Shown here: piece by piece, positions 18,942 to 27,061 of the stretch | Layout of the letters: each line of letters starts with the position of its first letter | Position numbering within the stretch: the first letter of the stretch is position 1 | Assembly: GCF_018499505.1 (NCBI RefSeq) | Contig: NZ_JAHDAC010000005.1 | Span: 48,501-112,500 of the forward strand | Direction of reading: 5' to 3' | Source: Streptococcus parasanguinis | GTDB taxonomy: Bacteria > Bacillota > Bacilli > Lactobacillales > Streptococcaceae | DNA: 64,000 nucleotides | Position numbers and translations under genes: made by a program | The notes under the pieces: generated by a model | The model's database searches: none | What the model saw: only the letters and a program-made list of their open reading frames with translations | Told to the model about the DNA's origin: nothing

Positions 18942-18997
18942 AAGCGACTCCTTTTTGTTGGTTTGATAAAACCATGTTCTGTATATTTCTTTGTGAT

Positions 18998-19026
18998 ATT
19001 ATAACATATAGAGTAAGCGTTTACAA
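18998..19026 (-). promoter_or_regulatory. Promoter with full-consensus cre upstream of the decayed adh gene
   Basis: On the minus strand, TTGTAA (19021-19026) and TATAAT (18998-19003) are 17 bases apart. TTGTAAACGCTTACT (19012-19026) matches the cre consensus at every defined position. Confidence 0.8.
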
Positions 19027-19065
19027 TGGTTCGAAGCACATTTTTAAAAGTTTTTGAGCAAACAA

Positions 19066-19099
19066 AAACATTCCTCTTATCTCTACCAGAGGAATGTTT
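19066..19099 (-). terminator. Terminator of the three-gene helical protein cluster
   Basis: A 12-bp stem (AAACATTCCTCT with its complement), followed by TTTTTGTTTG on the minus strand. It overlaps the stop codon of the 108-residue gene. Confidence 0.85.
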
Positions 19100-19425
19100 C
19101 AATCACCTTGTTCTAATTGTTGACGCTGCTTATAGTACTCTTGCTGCTCGCGCTCACGTTCTTCTTCTAAACGCTCTTCATAGCGCTTGAGTTCTGCCTC
19201 AAACTCTTCTTGCAAGGCAAATAAACGCTCCAAGCCACTTTGAGCCTCCGCACTTGGGGCTTGAAAATGCAGGGCACTTAGCCAGTCCACTAAATTTTCT
19301 GTATGTTGGCGGACATCCATACGCATATCCGCATAATCCCACTCCAACTCACTAAGCTTTTGATTGAAGTGGTAATGTCGATCTTCTAGTTGTTCTAATT
19401 CACTATTTCCTGAATGGTACATCAC
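19099..19425 (-). CDS. Helical/coiled-coil small protein of unknown function
   Basis: A 108-residue charged protein, coiled coil for most of its length, ending in ELKRYEERLEEEREREQQEY. I do not recognise it with confidence. Its size and layout are reminiscent of DUF3958-type helical partners of type VII secretion LXG effectors, but no LXG gene is present. Its start overlaps the stop of the upstream gene by four bases (coupled translation). It is the last of three genes in a unit with its own promoter and terminator. Confidence 0.7.
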   Translation of the reverse strand: MMYHSGNSELEQLEDRHYHFNQKLSELEWDYADMRMDVRQHTENLVDWLSALHFQAPSAEAQSGLERLFALQEEFEAELKRYEERLEEEREREQQEYYKQRQQLEQGD

Positions 19426-19727
19426 ATACCTCCTTTAATCGGACTCAATAAAATCGGCTTCTTCACTGATTTCAGTGCTGTTTCTACCGCGTCCGCTGCT
19501 CCTCCTGTAAATCCATCTTTCAAATCACTAACTAGGGTCGTTGTAGCAAAAGAGCGCATCTTTTCAGATTGACCGCCCAAGGTTACCTGCAAACTCATCC
19601 CTTCCAACATCATCAAGGCTTTTTGCGTTGCAATCAAACTTCTGATCGCAATCCGCTCTTGCTCCTTTTTAATCTCTCGATGGAGCTCCTCAATTCGTTC
19701 TCTGTCCTCTCCCAGGATCTCTAACAT
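19422..19727 (-). CDS. Small protein of unknown function, middle gene of the helical cluster
   Basis: A 101-residue protein: a charged N-terminal helix (DRERIEELHREIKKEQERIA), a middle helical part, and a Gly-rich turn GFTGGAADAVETALK near the C-terminus. No family is recognised, and no WXG motif is present. An AGGAGA site lies upstream of the start at 19727, and the gap to the preceding gene is 13 bases. Confidence 0.68.
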   Translation of the reverse strand: MLEILGEDRERIEELHREIKKEQERIAIRSLIATQKALMMLEGMSLQVTLGGQSEKMRSFATTTLVSDLKDGFTGGAADAVETALKSVKKPILLSPIKGGM

Positions 19728-19740
19728 CTTTTTCTCCTAC

Positions 19741-20298
19741 TTATGAAAAATCAAAGGCCACTGCTTGTCCCTTATCCAAGTCCACCAATTGAGCTGATGC
19801 AGCCTCCAGCTGACCTGCCAAGTCTGACAAGCGAGTGGAATAGGCCTTTGCTTGAGCGAGGTTCTCCGCCTCTACTGCTTGGTCCCAACAAGTATCCATG
19901 GAGAACTCTCCTAATAGTTGCTCCACTTCTGCATCTGTTAAAAATTGGGCCATGCTGTGGGCCATTTGAGACACCTCAGCGACTTTATGGGAAACCATCT
20001 CCTTGGCCTCTTCCAGTTTATCCTTGACCTCTGCCTCAAACACAGTTGCTTGCGCTGAAGCGTTCTGTGCTACTGCCAGCACCAATTCCTCCCGCAATTG
20101 AATAGTCTGGGTTCCAGATGCTCCTGCCAGTTGCTGATGGAGGCTAGAAATGCTTGGCTTTTCCTGCCCATACATGGAGACCACCGAAGCAGATGATGGC
20201 TGGTTTTCTGAAGTGGAAGTTTCCCGATCTCGTTGGGGCATTTCAATAATTTTCTGTGCCTGATCTTGTCTTCCTTGCACGTCACCTTCTAACTCCAT
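19741..20298 (-). CDS. Helical protein of unknown function, first gene of the cluster
   Basis: A 185-residue acidic, mostly helical protein with a low-complexity polar N-terminus (about 1-50) and no signal peptide or membrane segment. Alanine- and glutamate-rich helices follow (VFEAEVKDKLEEAKEMVSHK). I do not recognise it. The start ATG at 20298 has AAAGGAGG nine bases upstream. A promoter lies about 90 bases upstream. Confidence 0.68.
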   Translation of the reverse strand: MELEGDVQGRQDQAQKIIEMPQRDRETSTSENQPSSASVVSMYGQEKPSISSLHQQLAGASGTQTIQLREELVLAVAQNASAQATVFEAEVKDKLEEAKEMVSHKVAEVSQMAHSMAQFLTDAEVEQLLGEFSMDTCWDQAVEAENLAQAKAYSTRLSDLAGQLEAASAQLVDLDKGQAVAFDFS

Positions 20299-20386
20299 TT
20301 GAGATGGCCTCCTTTCTTGGATTTATTTTTTCGTTTCCCATAACTGAAAAGCGATCATAACCCTTCAGCTACAGGCAGATTCACAC

Positions 20387-20415
20387 ACTATAGGGTAACA
20401 TAAATTAGCTCGCAA
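20387..20415 (-). promoter_or_regulatory. Promoter of the three-gene helical cluster
   Basis: TTGCGA (20410-20415) and TATAGT (20387-20392) on the minus strand, 17 bases apart. The rest of the 312-base gap 20299-20610 holds only AT-rich DNA and the adhE terminator. Confidence 0.6.
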
Positions 20416-20554
20416 TGCTATAAAAATAGCACAGATTTTTGAAAAAAGTCTAATTTTCTATGAAAGAAAGAGAATTCCAACTCTAAATCTCCAAGATAAA
20501 GTCGATTTTACAATTTCCATAGTCAGCATAAAATTTGAAAATACCATCAAAAAT

Positions 20555-20578
20555 CCCCCCACTCGAAAGAGTAGGGGG
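20555..20578 (-). terminator. adhE terminator
   Basis: A 10-bp GC-rich stem (CCCCCTACTC with GAGTGGGGGG on the minus strand, one G-U pair) with a four-base loop, followed by ATTTTTG. Confidence 0.85.
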
Positions 20579-20610
20579 TAGTTGATAAACATCAGTTGTT
20601 CTCTAGTGTC

Positions 20611-23262
20611 TTATTTACGACGTCCTGGACGTTCTTTGTAACCATAGTATGCATCTTCGATGATTTCTTGCATGTGGTCTACCATTGGAAGACGTGGGTT
20701 AGCTGGTGAACATTGATCTTCGTAAGCAAGGAAGGCCAATTCACGAGAATGTTTCTTCCATTCTTTTTCATCGATGCCTTGTGCTTTGAAGTTCATTTCG
20801 ATACCTACGCGCTCACCGAGTTCGTAAACAGCTTTTGCATAAGCTTCAACGGCTTCTTCTGGTGTAGAGCATGGAAGTCCAAGCATACGAGCGATGTCTT
20901 GATACTTCTCATCTGCACGGTAGTAGTTGTACTTAGGCCATGTTGCTGTCTTAGCTGGGCGTGTACCGTTGTAGCGGATAACATATGGAAGTAAGATCGC
21001 ATTGGTCCGTCCGTGAATCGTGTGGAATTGCGCACCGATCTTGTGGGCCATTGAGTGAGAAATACCGAGGAAGGCATTGGCGAAGGCCATACCTGCGATA
21101 GTTGACGCATTGTGCATCTTTTCGCGTGAATGGAAGTCCGCGTTCTTCACTGAGCTTTCCAAGTTTTCAAAGACAAGTTTGATGGCTTGAAGAGCAAGAC
21201 CATCAGTGTAATCACTTGCCATTTGAGATACATAAGCTTCTGTTGCGTGAGTCAAAACGTCCATACCAGTGTCCGCTGCAACAGATCCTGGAACAGTCAA
21301 TACCAAGGCAGGGTCTACGATGGCAACGGTTGGCGTCAATGAGTAGTCTGCGATTGGGTATTTACGGTTGTTTGCTTTATCAGAGATAACGGCAAATGGA
21401 GTTACTTCAGATCCTGTACCAGATGTTGTTGGGATAGCGATGAATTTCGTCTTCTTACCAAGCAATGGGAACTTGAAGGCACGTTTACGAATATCCATGA
21501 ATTTTTGTACAAGGTCACGGAAGTCCACTTCTGGTTGTTCATAGAAGAGCCACATTACTTTAGCCGCATCCATTGGAGATCCACCACCAAGAGCGACGAT
21601 GGTATCTGGTTTGAAGGCACGCATGATCTCTGTACCACGTTCAACAGTTGTGATATCTGGATCTGGTTCTACGTCTGCAAAGATTTGGTAAACCACCTTG
21701 TTGCGACGAAGGTCAAGCTGTTCGATGATGCGATCAAGAAAACCAAGCTCTACCATAGCGTGGTCTGTAACGATCATGACACGTTCAACGTCACGACATT
21801 TTTGTAAGTATTCAATTGAATCACGTTCAAAGTATGTTTTTGAAGGTAGTTTCATCCATTGCATGTTATTTCTCCGGCGTCCGACTTTTTTGATATTCAA
21901 GAGGTTGATGGCACTAACGTTGTCCCCAACAGAGTTGCGTCCGTAAGAACCACATCCAAGTGTCAATGATGGCAAGAAGGCATTGTAAACATCCCCGATA
22001 CCACCGAAAGTCGAAGGAGAGTTGCAGATCACACGAATAGCTTTGACTGCTTTACCAAATTCTTTGGTCAATTCTTCATCAGCAGTATGGATGGCTGCTG
22101 AGTGACCAAGACCGTTGAATTCAACCATTTGGCGAGCTTTGTTAATTCCGTCTTCACGGCTTTCAGATTTCAAAACAGCGATGACTGGTGACAATTTTTC
22201 ACGAGTCAACGGTTCTTTTTCGCCAACTTCTTTACATTCTGCCGCAAGGATATTGGTTCCTTCTGGTACAGAGAAGCCAGCTTGTTCAGCGATCCATGCT
22301 GCTGGTTTCCCAACGATGTCCGCATTCAATTTCGCACCTGCACAGTTCTTGCTGTTGGCTTTTACGCCGAAGCAGAACTCTTCAAGAAGGGCTTTTTCTT
22401 TTTTGTTGACAAAGTAAGTGTGGTAAGATTTGAATTCTTCAACAAACTCATCGTAGATTTCTTTATCAATGATGACCGCTTGTTCAGACGCACAGACCAT
22501 TCCGTTGTCAAATGATTTAGACATGACGATATCGTGTGCTGCTTGGCGGATGTTAGCTGATTTTTCAACATAAGCAGGTACGTTTCCGGCACCTACCCCA
22601 AGAGCTGGTTTCCCACATGAGTATGCCGCTTTAACCATGGCATTCCCACCGGTCGCAAGGATCGTAGCAACTCCTTCATGGTTCATAAGGGCACTGGTTG
22701 CTTCCATAGAAGGTTGGGTAATCCATTGCACACAGTTCTCAGGTGCTCCAGCTGCAATTGCCGCATCGCGTACGATTTGTGCCGCATGAGCAGATGATTC
22801 TTGAGCAGATGGGTGGAAGGCAAAGACGATAGGGTTCCGTGTCTTCAAGGAAATCAATGCTTTAAAGATTGCTGTTGAAGTAGGGTTGGTTGTAGGGGTG
22901 ATCCCGCAGACAACACCGACTGGCTCAGCAATCAAAGTTAAACCAGTGACGTCATCTTCTGAAATGACACCAACTGTCTTCGTGTGACGCATGTTGTTTA
23001 CAACGTGTTCACAAGCAAACAAGTTCTTGGTTGCTTTGTCTTCAAAGACTCCACGACCAGTTTCTTCATAAGCATGAAGAGCGAGCTCACCGTGTGCGTC
23101 AAGAGCAGCTACAGATGCTTTCGCTACAATGTAGTCCACTTGCTCCTGGTTCAATTTGCGCATTTCTTCAAGCGCCACCAGCGCTTTTTGCACCAACTCG
23201 TCTACGTGTTTTTCAGCAGCGAGTTTCTTTTCTTCAGGTGAGAGAGTTTTTTTATCAGCCAT
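20611..23262 (-). CDS. adhE: Bifunctional acetaldehyde-CoA/alcohol dehydrogenase AdhE
   Basis: An 883-residue fusion enzyme that reduces acetyl-CoA to acetaldehyde and then to ethanol, regenerating NAD+ during fermentation. The N-terminal aldehyde dehydrogenase half (about 1-440) has the catalytic cysteine in SFDNGMVCASEQAV. The C-terminal iron-dependent alcohol dehydrogenase half (about 460-870) has GGGSPMDAAK and the metal-binding histidine cluster in SHSMAHKIGAQFHTIHGRTN. The length is standard for spirosome-forming AdhE. It is a single-gene unit with its own promoter, a Rex-like operator at the start point, a cre site and a terminator. Confidence 0.98.
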   Translation of the reverse strand: MADKKTLSPEEKKLAAEKHVDELVQKALVALEEMRKLNQEQVDYIVAKASVAALDAHGELALHAYEETGRGVFEDKATKNLFACEHVVNNMRHTKTVGVISEDDVTGLTLIAEPVGVVCGITPTTNPTSTAIFKALISLKTRNPIVFAFHPSAQESSAHAAQIVRDAAIAAGAPENCVQWITQPSMEATSALMNHEGVATILATGGNAMVKAAYSCGKPALGVGAGNVPAYVEKSANIRQAAHDIVMSKSFDNGMVCASEQAVIIDKEIYDEFVEEFKSYHTYFVNKKEKALLEEFCFGVKANSKNCAGAKLNADIVGKPAAWIAEQAGFSVPEGTNILAAECKEVGEKEPLTREKLSPVIAVLKSESREDGINKARQMVEFNGLGHSAAIHTADEELTKEFGKAVKAIRVICNSPSTFGGIGDVYNAFLPSLTLGCGSYGRNSVGDNVSAINLLNIKKVGRRRNNMQWMKLPSKTYFERDSIEYLQKCRDVERVMIVTDHAMVELGFLDRIIEQLDLRRNKVVYQIFADVEPDPDITTVERGTEIMRAFKPDTIVALGGGSPMDAAKVMWLFYEQPEVDFRDLVQKFMDIRKRAFKFPLLGKKTKFIAIPTTSGTGSEVTPFAVISDKANNRKYPIADYSLTPTVAIVDPALVLTVPGSVAADTGMDVLTHATEAYVSQMASDYTDGLALQAIKLVFENLESSVKNADFHSREKMHNASTIAGMAFANAFLGISHSMAHKIGAQFHTIHGRTNAILLPYVIRYNGTRPAKTATWPKYNYYRADEKYQDIARMLGLPCSTPEEAVEAYAKAVYELGERVGIEMNFKAQGIDEKEWKKHSRELAFLAYEDQCSPANPRLPMVDHMQEIIEDAYYGYKERPGRRK

Positions 23263-23355
23263 TTGATGCTTTCCTCCAATGTTTGAAACCCTTATCCTTT
23301 TCTAGAACTTTTTCATGTTTTCGGAAATTTTCAAGAATAGTGTAAGAAATTTCGA

Positions 23356-23374
23356 TTTGTTAATTATTTCACAA
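23356..23374 (-). promoter_or_regulatory. Rex-like operator at the adhE transcription start
   Basis: On the minus strand, TTGTGAAATAATTAACAAA matches the Rex pattern TTGTGAA-N4-TTCACAA with mismatches only in the right arm. It begins four bases downstream of the -10, over the expected start point, so NADH-responsive repression is likely. Confidence 0.7.
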
Positions 23375-23378
23375 TATA

Positions 23379-23407
23379 ATTGTACTCTATTTTGAGATTT
23401 TTGTAAA
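23379..23407 (-). promoter_or_regulatory. adhE promoter
   Basis: TTTACA (23402-23407) and TACAAT (23379-23384) are 17 bases apart on the minus strand. A one-mismatch cre-like sequence, TGGAAGTGTTTACAA, overlaps the -35. Confidence 0.82.
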
Positions 23408-23420
23408 CACTTCCAAGCAA

Positions 23421-23531
23421 CTTTCACAAAGATTTTTTTGAAGTTTGTGAAAGTTTTATCAATCCCATTGCTGTGAAAGCAATTATCTAGCAAAATTGTG
23501 AAAAAATAATTAAAAAAATTTTTTCTTCACA
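23421..23531. promoter_or_regulatory. Array of TTGTGAA/TTCACAA half-sites upstream of adhE
   Basis: The inverted pair CTTTCACAAA (23421-23430) and TTTGTGAAAG (23444-23453) is followed by CTGTGAAAG near 23471, TTGTGAA near 23495 and TTCACAA near 23525. All share the Rex half-site, but at wider spacing than a standard Rex box. Confidence 0.45.
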
Positions 23532-23553
23532 AAGTGATATTTTCAATTGATTT

Positions 23554-23568
23554 TTGTAAGCGTTTTCT
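23554..23568. promoter_or_regulatory. cre site upstream of adhE
   Basis: TTGTAAGCGTTTTCT fits every defined position of the CcpA cre consensus. It lies about 170 bases upstream of the adhE -10 and next to the oatA-like terminator. Confidence 0.65.
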
Positions 23569-23580
23569 TAATCTTACTAA

Positions 23581-23616
23581 AAAAAGCAGCTTTTTACAAG
23601 TAAAAAGTTGCTTTTT
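23581..23616 (-). terminator. Terminator of the acyltransferase gene
   Basis: A long stem (AAAAAGCAGCTTTTTAC with its near complement at 23600-23616), with a T-run following on the minus strand. Confidence 0.8.
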
Positions 23617-23664
23617 GTTTTATTTTGTTAGGATTTGTTTTGTTTCAGTTTCAGAGAAGCATTT

Positions 23665-25467
23665 TTACTTCTTGACCGGGCCCTTTTCGGCCTTATCAAG
23701 AGCTTCTTTGACTGTTTGGGCATAAAGTTCCCCACCATTGGTTTCCATATTGAAGTGAACAGAGTCTGTTCCCACCCAAATGTTTGGATTTTCAATTGCT
23801 ACTTGGTACCAGTCCGCAATGGTGATAAAGTCGTATTTCTTAGCTAGTTCCAACTCATAAAGACGGGTTTGAACCGATTCACTGGACTGATCGTTGGCAT
23901 ATCGACCATCATATGGTGTCACAAGGATCAAGCGACGGCCTTTTGGAAGTTTCTCAACATACTGATCCAGCAATTCTTTGTAGTTGCTTACAGTATTGGT
24001 TCCTAGGGCAATGACCACATTTTTTAGGAGAACTTTGTTGGAGATATCGGTCTCAAAGACCTTCATTCCATTTTCCAACTGACGGCTCACCACCGCATCA
24101 ATCTGGATACCTGGGATCGCTTTGGTTAGGTAGTCCTGCGCTCGCAAGTTAACCGAATCACCGATCATGGTCACACCATTTGAGACATTATAGTCTGTTG
24201 CAGTCGCATTGTCCACCTGCGTCCGTGTGACCTGCATTTTACTATCTGCTTGATTAAGACCACTCACCACCAAACTCTCATCAAAAGCTCCGACGGTTGG
24301 TGCAAAGGCAGAGATTCCGACCATCAAGAGAGCTAGAGGAATCATGAGGTAAAAGATTGGCTTGGTCAAAAAACTGAGATCCATCTTCATACCAAAGACC
24401 CGAGGTTCCTTGCCTGCAATGGTTGGCTCCAAAATATAGAAGGACAGAGCCGTTAGAATCAAGGAAACGATCGTCGTCACAAGGGCTGCCATCATATTTC
24501 CCAAATGTTGAGAGAAGATGATAAAGAAAGGCCAGTGGAAAAGGTAGACACCATAACTGGTATCTGCCAAGAAATTGAGGATGACTGGTTCTTTTTTATC
24601 TGGCGTCTTTTCATGGAGAATGCGGGCCGACAGAATCATGGCACAAGCTGCGATTGTCGCTGCTAAAAAGCCAAACAGATAGGTCCACAAGCTATCAAAT
24701 GGCAAGAAAAGACTGAGCACAAACAAGAAGGCAAAGCTTCCACCCAAGATCGATAAGGTCTTTTTCATGCTCCAAGACTGCACCAGCTTTGTAAAGTTCG
24801 GGCTGACATTGGCAATCCCTGTCACCGTTGCTAGGCATGATCCCGCAAAGAAGGGGAAGATGTGAGTGAAGCTAGAAAAATAGATGGTGGAGAAATTAGC
24901 TGTCAGAAAGGCGCGGATGAACATGGACAAGAAGGTGAAGAGAAAGAGTCCGCTGGACGCCAGGAAGAGCATACCTCGGTATTTCCCAACCGTCTTAGCC
25001 CTCTTAGCCAAGAACCATGCCAAAAGTGCCCAGAGCACATAGTAATGCACTTCTAGAGCCAAACTCCAGGTATGAAGGAAGAGATGCGGAATGAAGTTGC
25101 TTTCGTAACTACCACCCGTTGCCATCTCAAAGAAATTGGTCACAAAACCAAAGACCGCCGCAATCTGAGTCCCAATACCAGCCACGTAGTCCCGTTGGAC
25201 CATAAAGGTAAAGGGCATCACGACCAAGACCATAAAAACAAGGGGTGGTACGATCCGGTAAAAGCGCCGTTTCAAGAATGCCAGGTAGTCGATTCCTTGC
25301 TTGCGCGCAAATTCATCGATCAAGAGCGCTGTAATCAAAAATCCTGAGAAGGTGAAGAAAATATCTACCCCAATGAAGCCTCCAGGAAAGGCTTTTTGGA
25401 AGAAATGGTAAAGCAATACCAATAAGAGTCCTGTAACACGGACTAGTGAAAACCATTTAATGCGCAT
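23665..25467 (-). CDS. OatA-like membrane acyltransferase with SGNH domain
   Basis: A 600-residue protein with an N-terminal acyltransferase-3 membrane domain (about ten helices, residues 1-380; FFTFSGFLIT) and an extracellular SGNH-hydrolase-like domain (about 430-590). The latter has the serine in VTMIGDSVNL and the catalytic DxxH in GTDSVHFN. This is the layout of OatA, which O-acetylates peptidoglycan and gives lysozyme resistance. Other surface polymers could be the substrate. Its start overlaps the end of the MORN protein gene by 11 bases. Confidence 0.9.
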   Translation of the reverse strand: MRIKWFSLVRVTGLLLVLLYHFFQKAFPGGFIGVDIFFTFSGFLITALLIDEFARKQGIDYLAFLKRRFYRIVPPLVFMVLVVMPFTFMVQRDYVAGIGTQIAAVFGFVTNFFEMATGGSYESNFIPHLFLHTWSLALEVHYYVLWALLAWFLAKRAKTVGKYRGMLFLASSGLFLFTFLSMFIRAFLTANFSTIYFSSFTHIFPFFAGSCLATVTGIANVSPNFTKLVQSWSMKKTLSILGGSFAFLFVLSLFLPFDSLWTYLFGFLAATIAACAMILSARILHEKTPDKKEPVILNFLADTSYGVYLFHWPFFIIFSQHLGNMMAALVTTIVSLILTALSFYILEPTIAGKEPRVFGMKMDLSFLTKPIFYLMIPLALLMVGISAFAPTVGAFDESLVVSGLNQADSKMQVTRTQVDNATATDYNVSNGVTMIGDSVNLRAQDYLTKAIPGIQIDAVVSRQLENGMKVFETDISNKVLLKNVVIALGTNTVSNYKELLDQYVEKLPKGRRLILVTPYDGRYANDQSSESVQTRLYELELAKKYDFITIADWYQVAIENPNIWVGTDSVHFNMETNGGELYAQTVKEALDKAEKGPVKK

Positions 25468-25861
25468 TTTGATAAATCCCCTGCTTGAATGTTCCTTTGT
25501 ATACGACGTTGGCTTCTGTGGTTAAGGTGCCTTTGCCCTCCGGCTGGCCATTAACAAACTGCCCTTCATAGGTCCAACCATCCTTGGACTTAAACTTACC
25601 ATAGCCACTAAAAGAGCCGTTGACGAGGTTACCTGTATAGGTATCCCCATTTTTAAAGGTGACGGTTCCCTTGCCATTCATCTTGCCACGGACCAGACTT
25701 CCGTCGTAACGAATAGCTCCCTTGTCCAAGGTCAAGACGCCCTGACCTGGAATGGCTGAAAGGAAAACCATCAAAGCAGATAAGACAATCACTACTAATG
25801 CTGCTATTTCTAAATTTTTTCGCGTCAGATAGACCTTATAAGTCTCATAAAATTCTTTCAT
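25457..25861 (-). CDS. Membrane-anchored MORN-repeat protein
   Basis: A 134-residue protein with one N-terminal membrane helix (about residues 17-37; IAALVVIVLSALMVFLSAIP) and then about four MORN-type repeats (for example GKMNGKGTVTFKNGDTYTGN, and YEGQFVNGQPEGKGTL). The start is taken as the ATG at 25861 (MKEFYET); a TTG eight codons upstream is possible, and neither has a strong site. The gene is coupled to the OatA-like gene. The function is unknown to me; a role at the cell envelope is inferred from location and partner. Confidence 0.85.
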   Translation of the reverse strand: MKEFYETYKVYLTRKNLEIAALVVIVLSALMVFLSAIPGQGVLTLDKGAIRYDGSLVRGKMNGKGTVTFKNGDTYTGNLVNGSFSGYGKFKSKDGWTYEGQFVNGQPEGKGTLTTEANVVYKGTFKQGIYQNAH

Positions 25862-25889
25862 ATTCTGTATTCTCTCACATATCAAACTC

Positions 25890-26315
25890 TTAAGAAGTTG
25901 CTAACTGATCTAACCAAGCCTTACAGCCGCTCAGGACTCTGGAATAGGTTTCCTCAAAATCACCGGTATACCACGGATCTGGCACACTTTCTGTAGCAAA
26001 AAGATGAATCTTGTGCTCTGTCCCTGCAGGAGCCATTTGCTTTAGATCTGCTACATTGTTTTCGTCCATCCCTAGGATCAAATCAAAGTTGTAAAAATCC
26101 TCTTCCTTGATCTGTAAGGAAGTCTTGGCTGGATCATACGGGACCTGGTGTTGTTGAAAGATTTTCTGGGTTCCCCGATGGATGGGATTGCCATGTTCCC
26201 AGCTAGAAGTGGCCCGACTTTCAATCTCATACTGATCCGTCAAGTCCTTCATGACAAACTCCGCCATGGGGCTCCGACAAATATTTCCTAAGCAGACAAA
26301 GACGATTTTTTTCAT
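25890..26315 (-). CDS. Low-molecular-weight protein tyrosine phosphatase
   Basis: A 141-residue phosphatase. The signature CX5R loop is VCLGNICRS near the N-terminus (C8, R14), and the catalytic aspartate is in VPDPWYTGDFEET near the C-terminus. The start is the ATG at 26315 (MKKIVFV), because an in-frame upstream extension lacks family sequence and AGGTGG precedes this ATG. It belongs to the ruvB-ptp-MORN-acyltransferase run common in streptococci. Confidence 0.93.
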   Translation of the reverse strand: MKKIVFVCLGNICRSPMAEFVMKDLTDQYEIESRATSSWEHGNPIHRGTQKIFQQHQVPYDPAKTSLQIKEEDFYNFDLILGMDENNVADLKQMAPAGTEHKIHLFATESVPDPWYTGDFEETYSRVLSGCKAWLDQLATS

Positions 26316-26398
26316 GATTCCACCTAACTCCTTATTCGGACTGCCCAACCCAGCTGAGCTCTTCGCTTTCCACTATGGAAAACCAGCATACTATTACT

Positions 26399-26404
26399 AT
26401 TATA
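26399..26404 (-). promoter_or_regulatory. -10 element upstream of the phosphatase gene
   Basis: TATAAT on the minus strand between the nucleotidyltransferase terminator and the phosphatase start. The -35 is unclear. Confidence 0.45.
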
Positions 26405-26455
26405 ACAAAAATGTGACAGAAAAATGACAAAGGGACTCCATCATTTTAAAGAAAA

Positions 26456-26480
26456 ATCAGATTCCTTTTTCAAATCTGAT
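26456..26480 (-). terminator. Terminator of the nucleotidyltransferase gene
   Basis: ATCAGATT and AATCTGAT arms, followed by TTTTTCTTT on the minus strand. Confidence 0.75.
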
Positions 26481-26488
26481 CTGTTTCT

Positions 26489-27055
26489 CTATTCTGGAAA
26501 ACGAACCTCTAATAGAGGCCATTTACTCTGCCAATTTTTCTTTTTCATCCGCTCTGTATAAACCGCCAAACGCTCTGGGCTGGCTAAAAAATGCGGAGTC
26601 GGCTGAACGATGAAGTCTTCTATATCCCTTGTCCCATAAGGGAGAAAGAGCTCTAGCTGACCATCTTTCCTTAAGCGAACTGCAAGTGCCGTACACTGCT
26701 CGGGGTATTTAGAAACCGCATCACAGGCACTATGATATGGAGCCGTCCCCGGGCTATGCTGGTGCATGTAGACTTGATTTTTCACTTCCCAAGCGTACTG
26801 GGGATATGTCTTCTTTAATTCCTGCTCGATCTGGAGAGTCTCCTCATATCTGATCGCAGGGTCATAAAAGACCAGATCCAGATCGGTTGTCGCGTCAAAC
26901 CCTGGTCTTCCAGAGAGCTGGTTCCAGATGAAATTGCGCACCGCACCCGCTGCTAACCAGGCATCTGCTAAGTCTAGATCTCGAATAATAGCCAAGACAG
27001 TCATCATCTCCGGATCTGCTTGGATCTGTTCTACGATTGTTTCTTCCGTCAGCAT
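26489..27055 (-). CDS. Nucleotidyltransferase-fold family protein
   Basis: A 188-residue protein of the small nucleotidyltransferase-like family found beside ruvB in streptococci. Seen motifs are AWLAAGAVRNFIWNQL and the paired acidic residues TTDLDLVFYD, as in minimal nucleotidyltransferases, followed by LFLPYGTRDIEDFIVQPTPH. The substrate is unknown. It begins seven bases after the ruvB stop, so it is probably cotranscribed with ruvB. Confidence 0.85.
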   Translation of the reverse strand: MLTEETIVEQIQADPEMMTVLAIIRDLDLADAWLAAGAVRNFIWNQLSGRPGFDATTDLDLVFYDPAIRYEETLQIEQELKKTYPQYAWEVKNQVYMHQHSPGTAPYHSACDAVSKYPEQCTALAVRLRKDGQLELFLPYGTRDIEDFIVQPTPHFLASPERLAVYTERMKKKNWQSKWPLLEVRFPE

Positions 27056-27061
27056 CTTCTT

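Noticed and set aside
18775..18975. A 66-codon minus-strand frame read as a gene.
   Set aside because: Its end is the C-terminus of an alcohol dehydrogenase out of frame with the enzyme's own start; it is part of a decayed gene.
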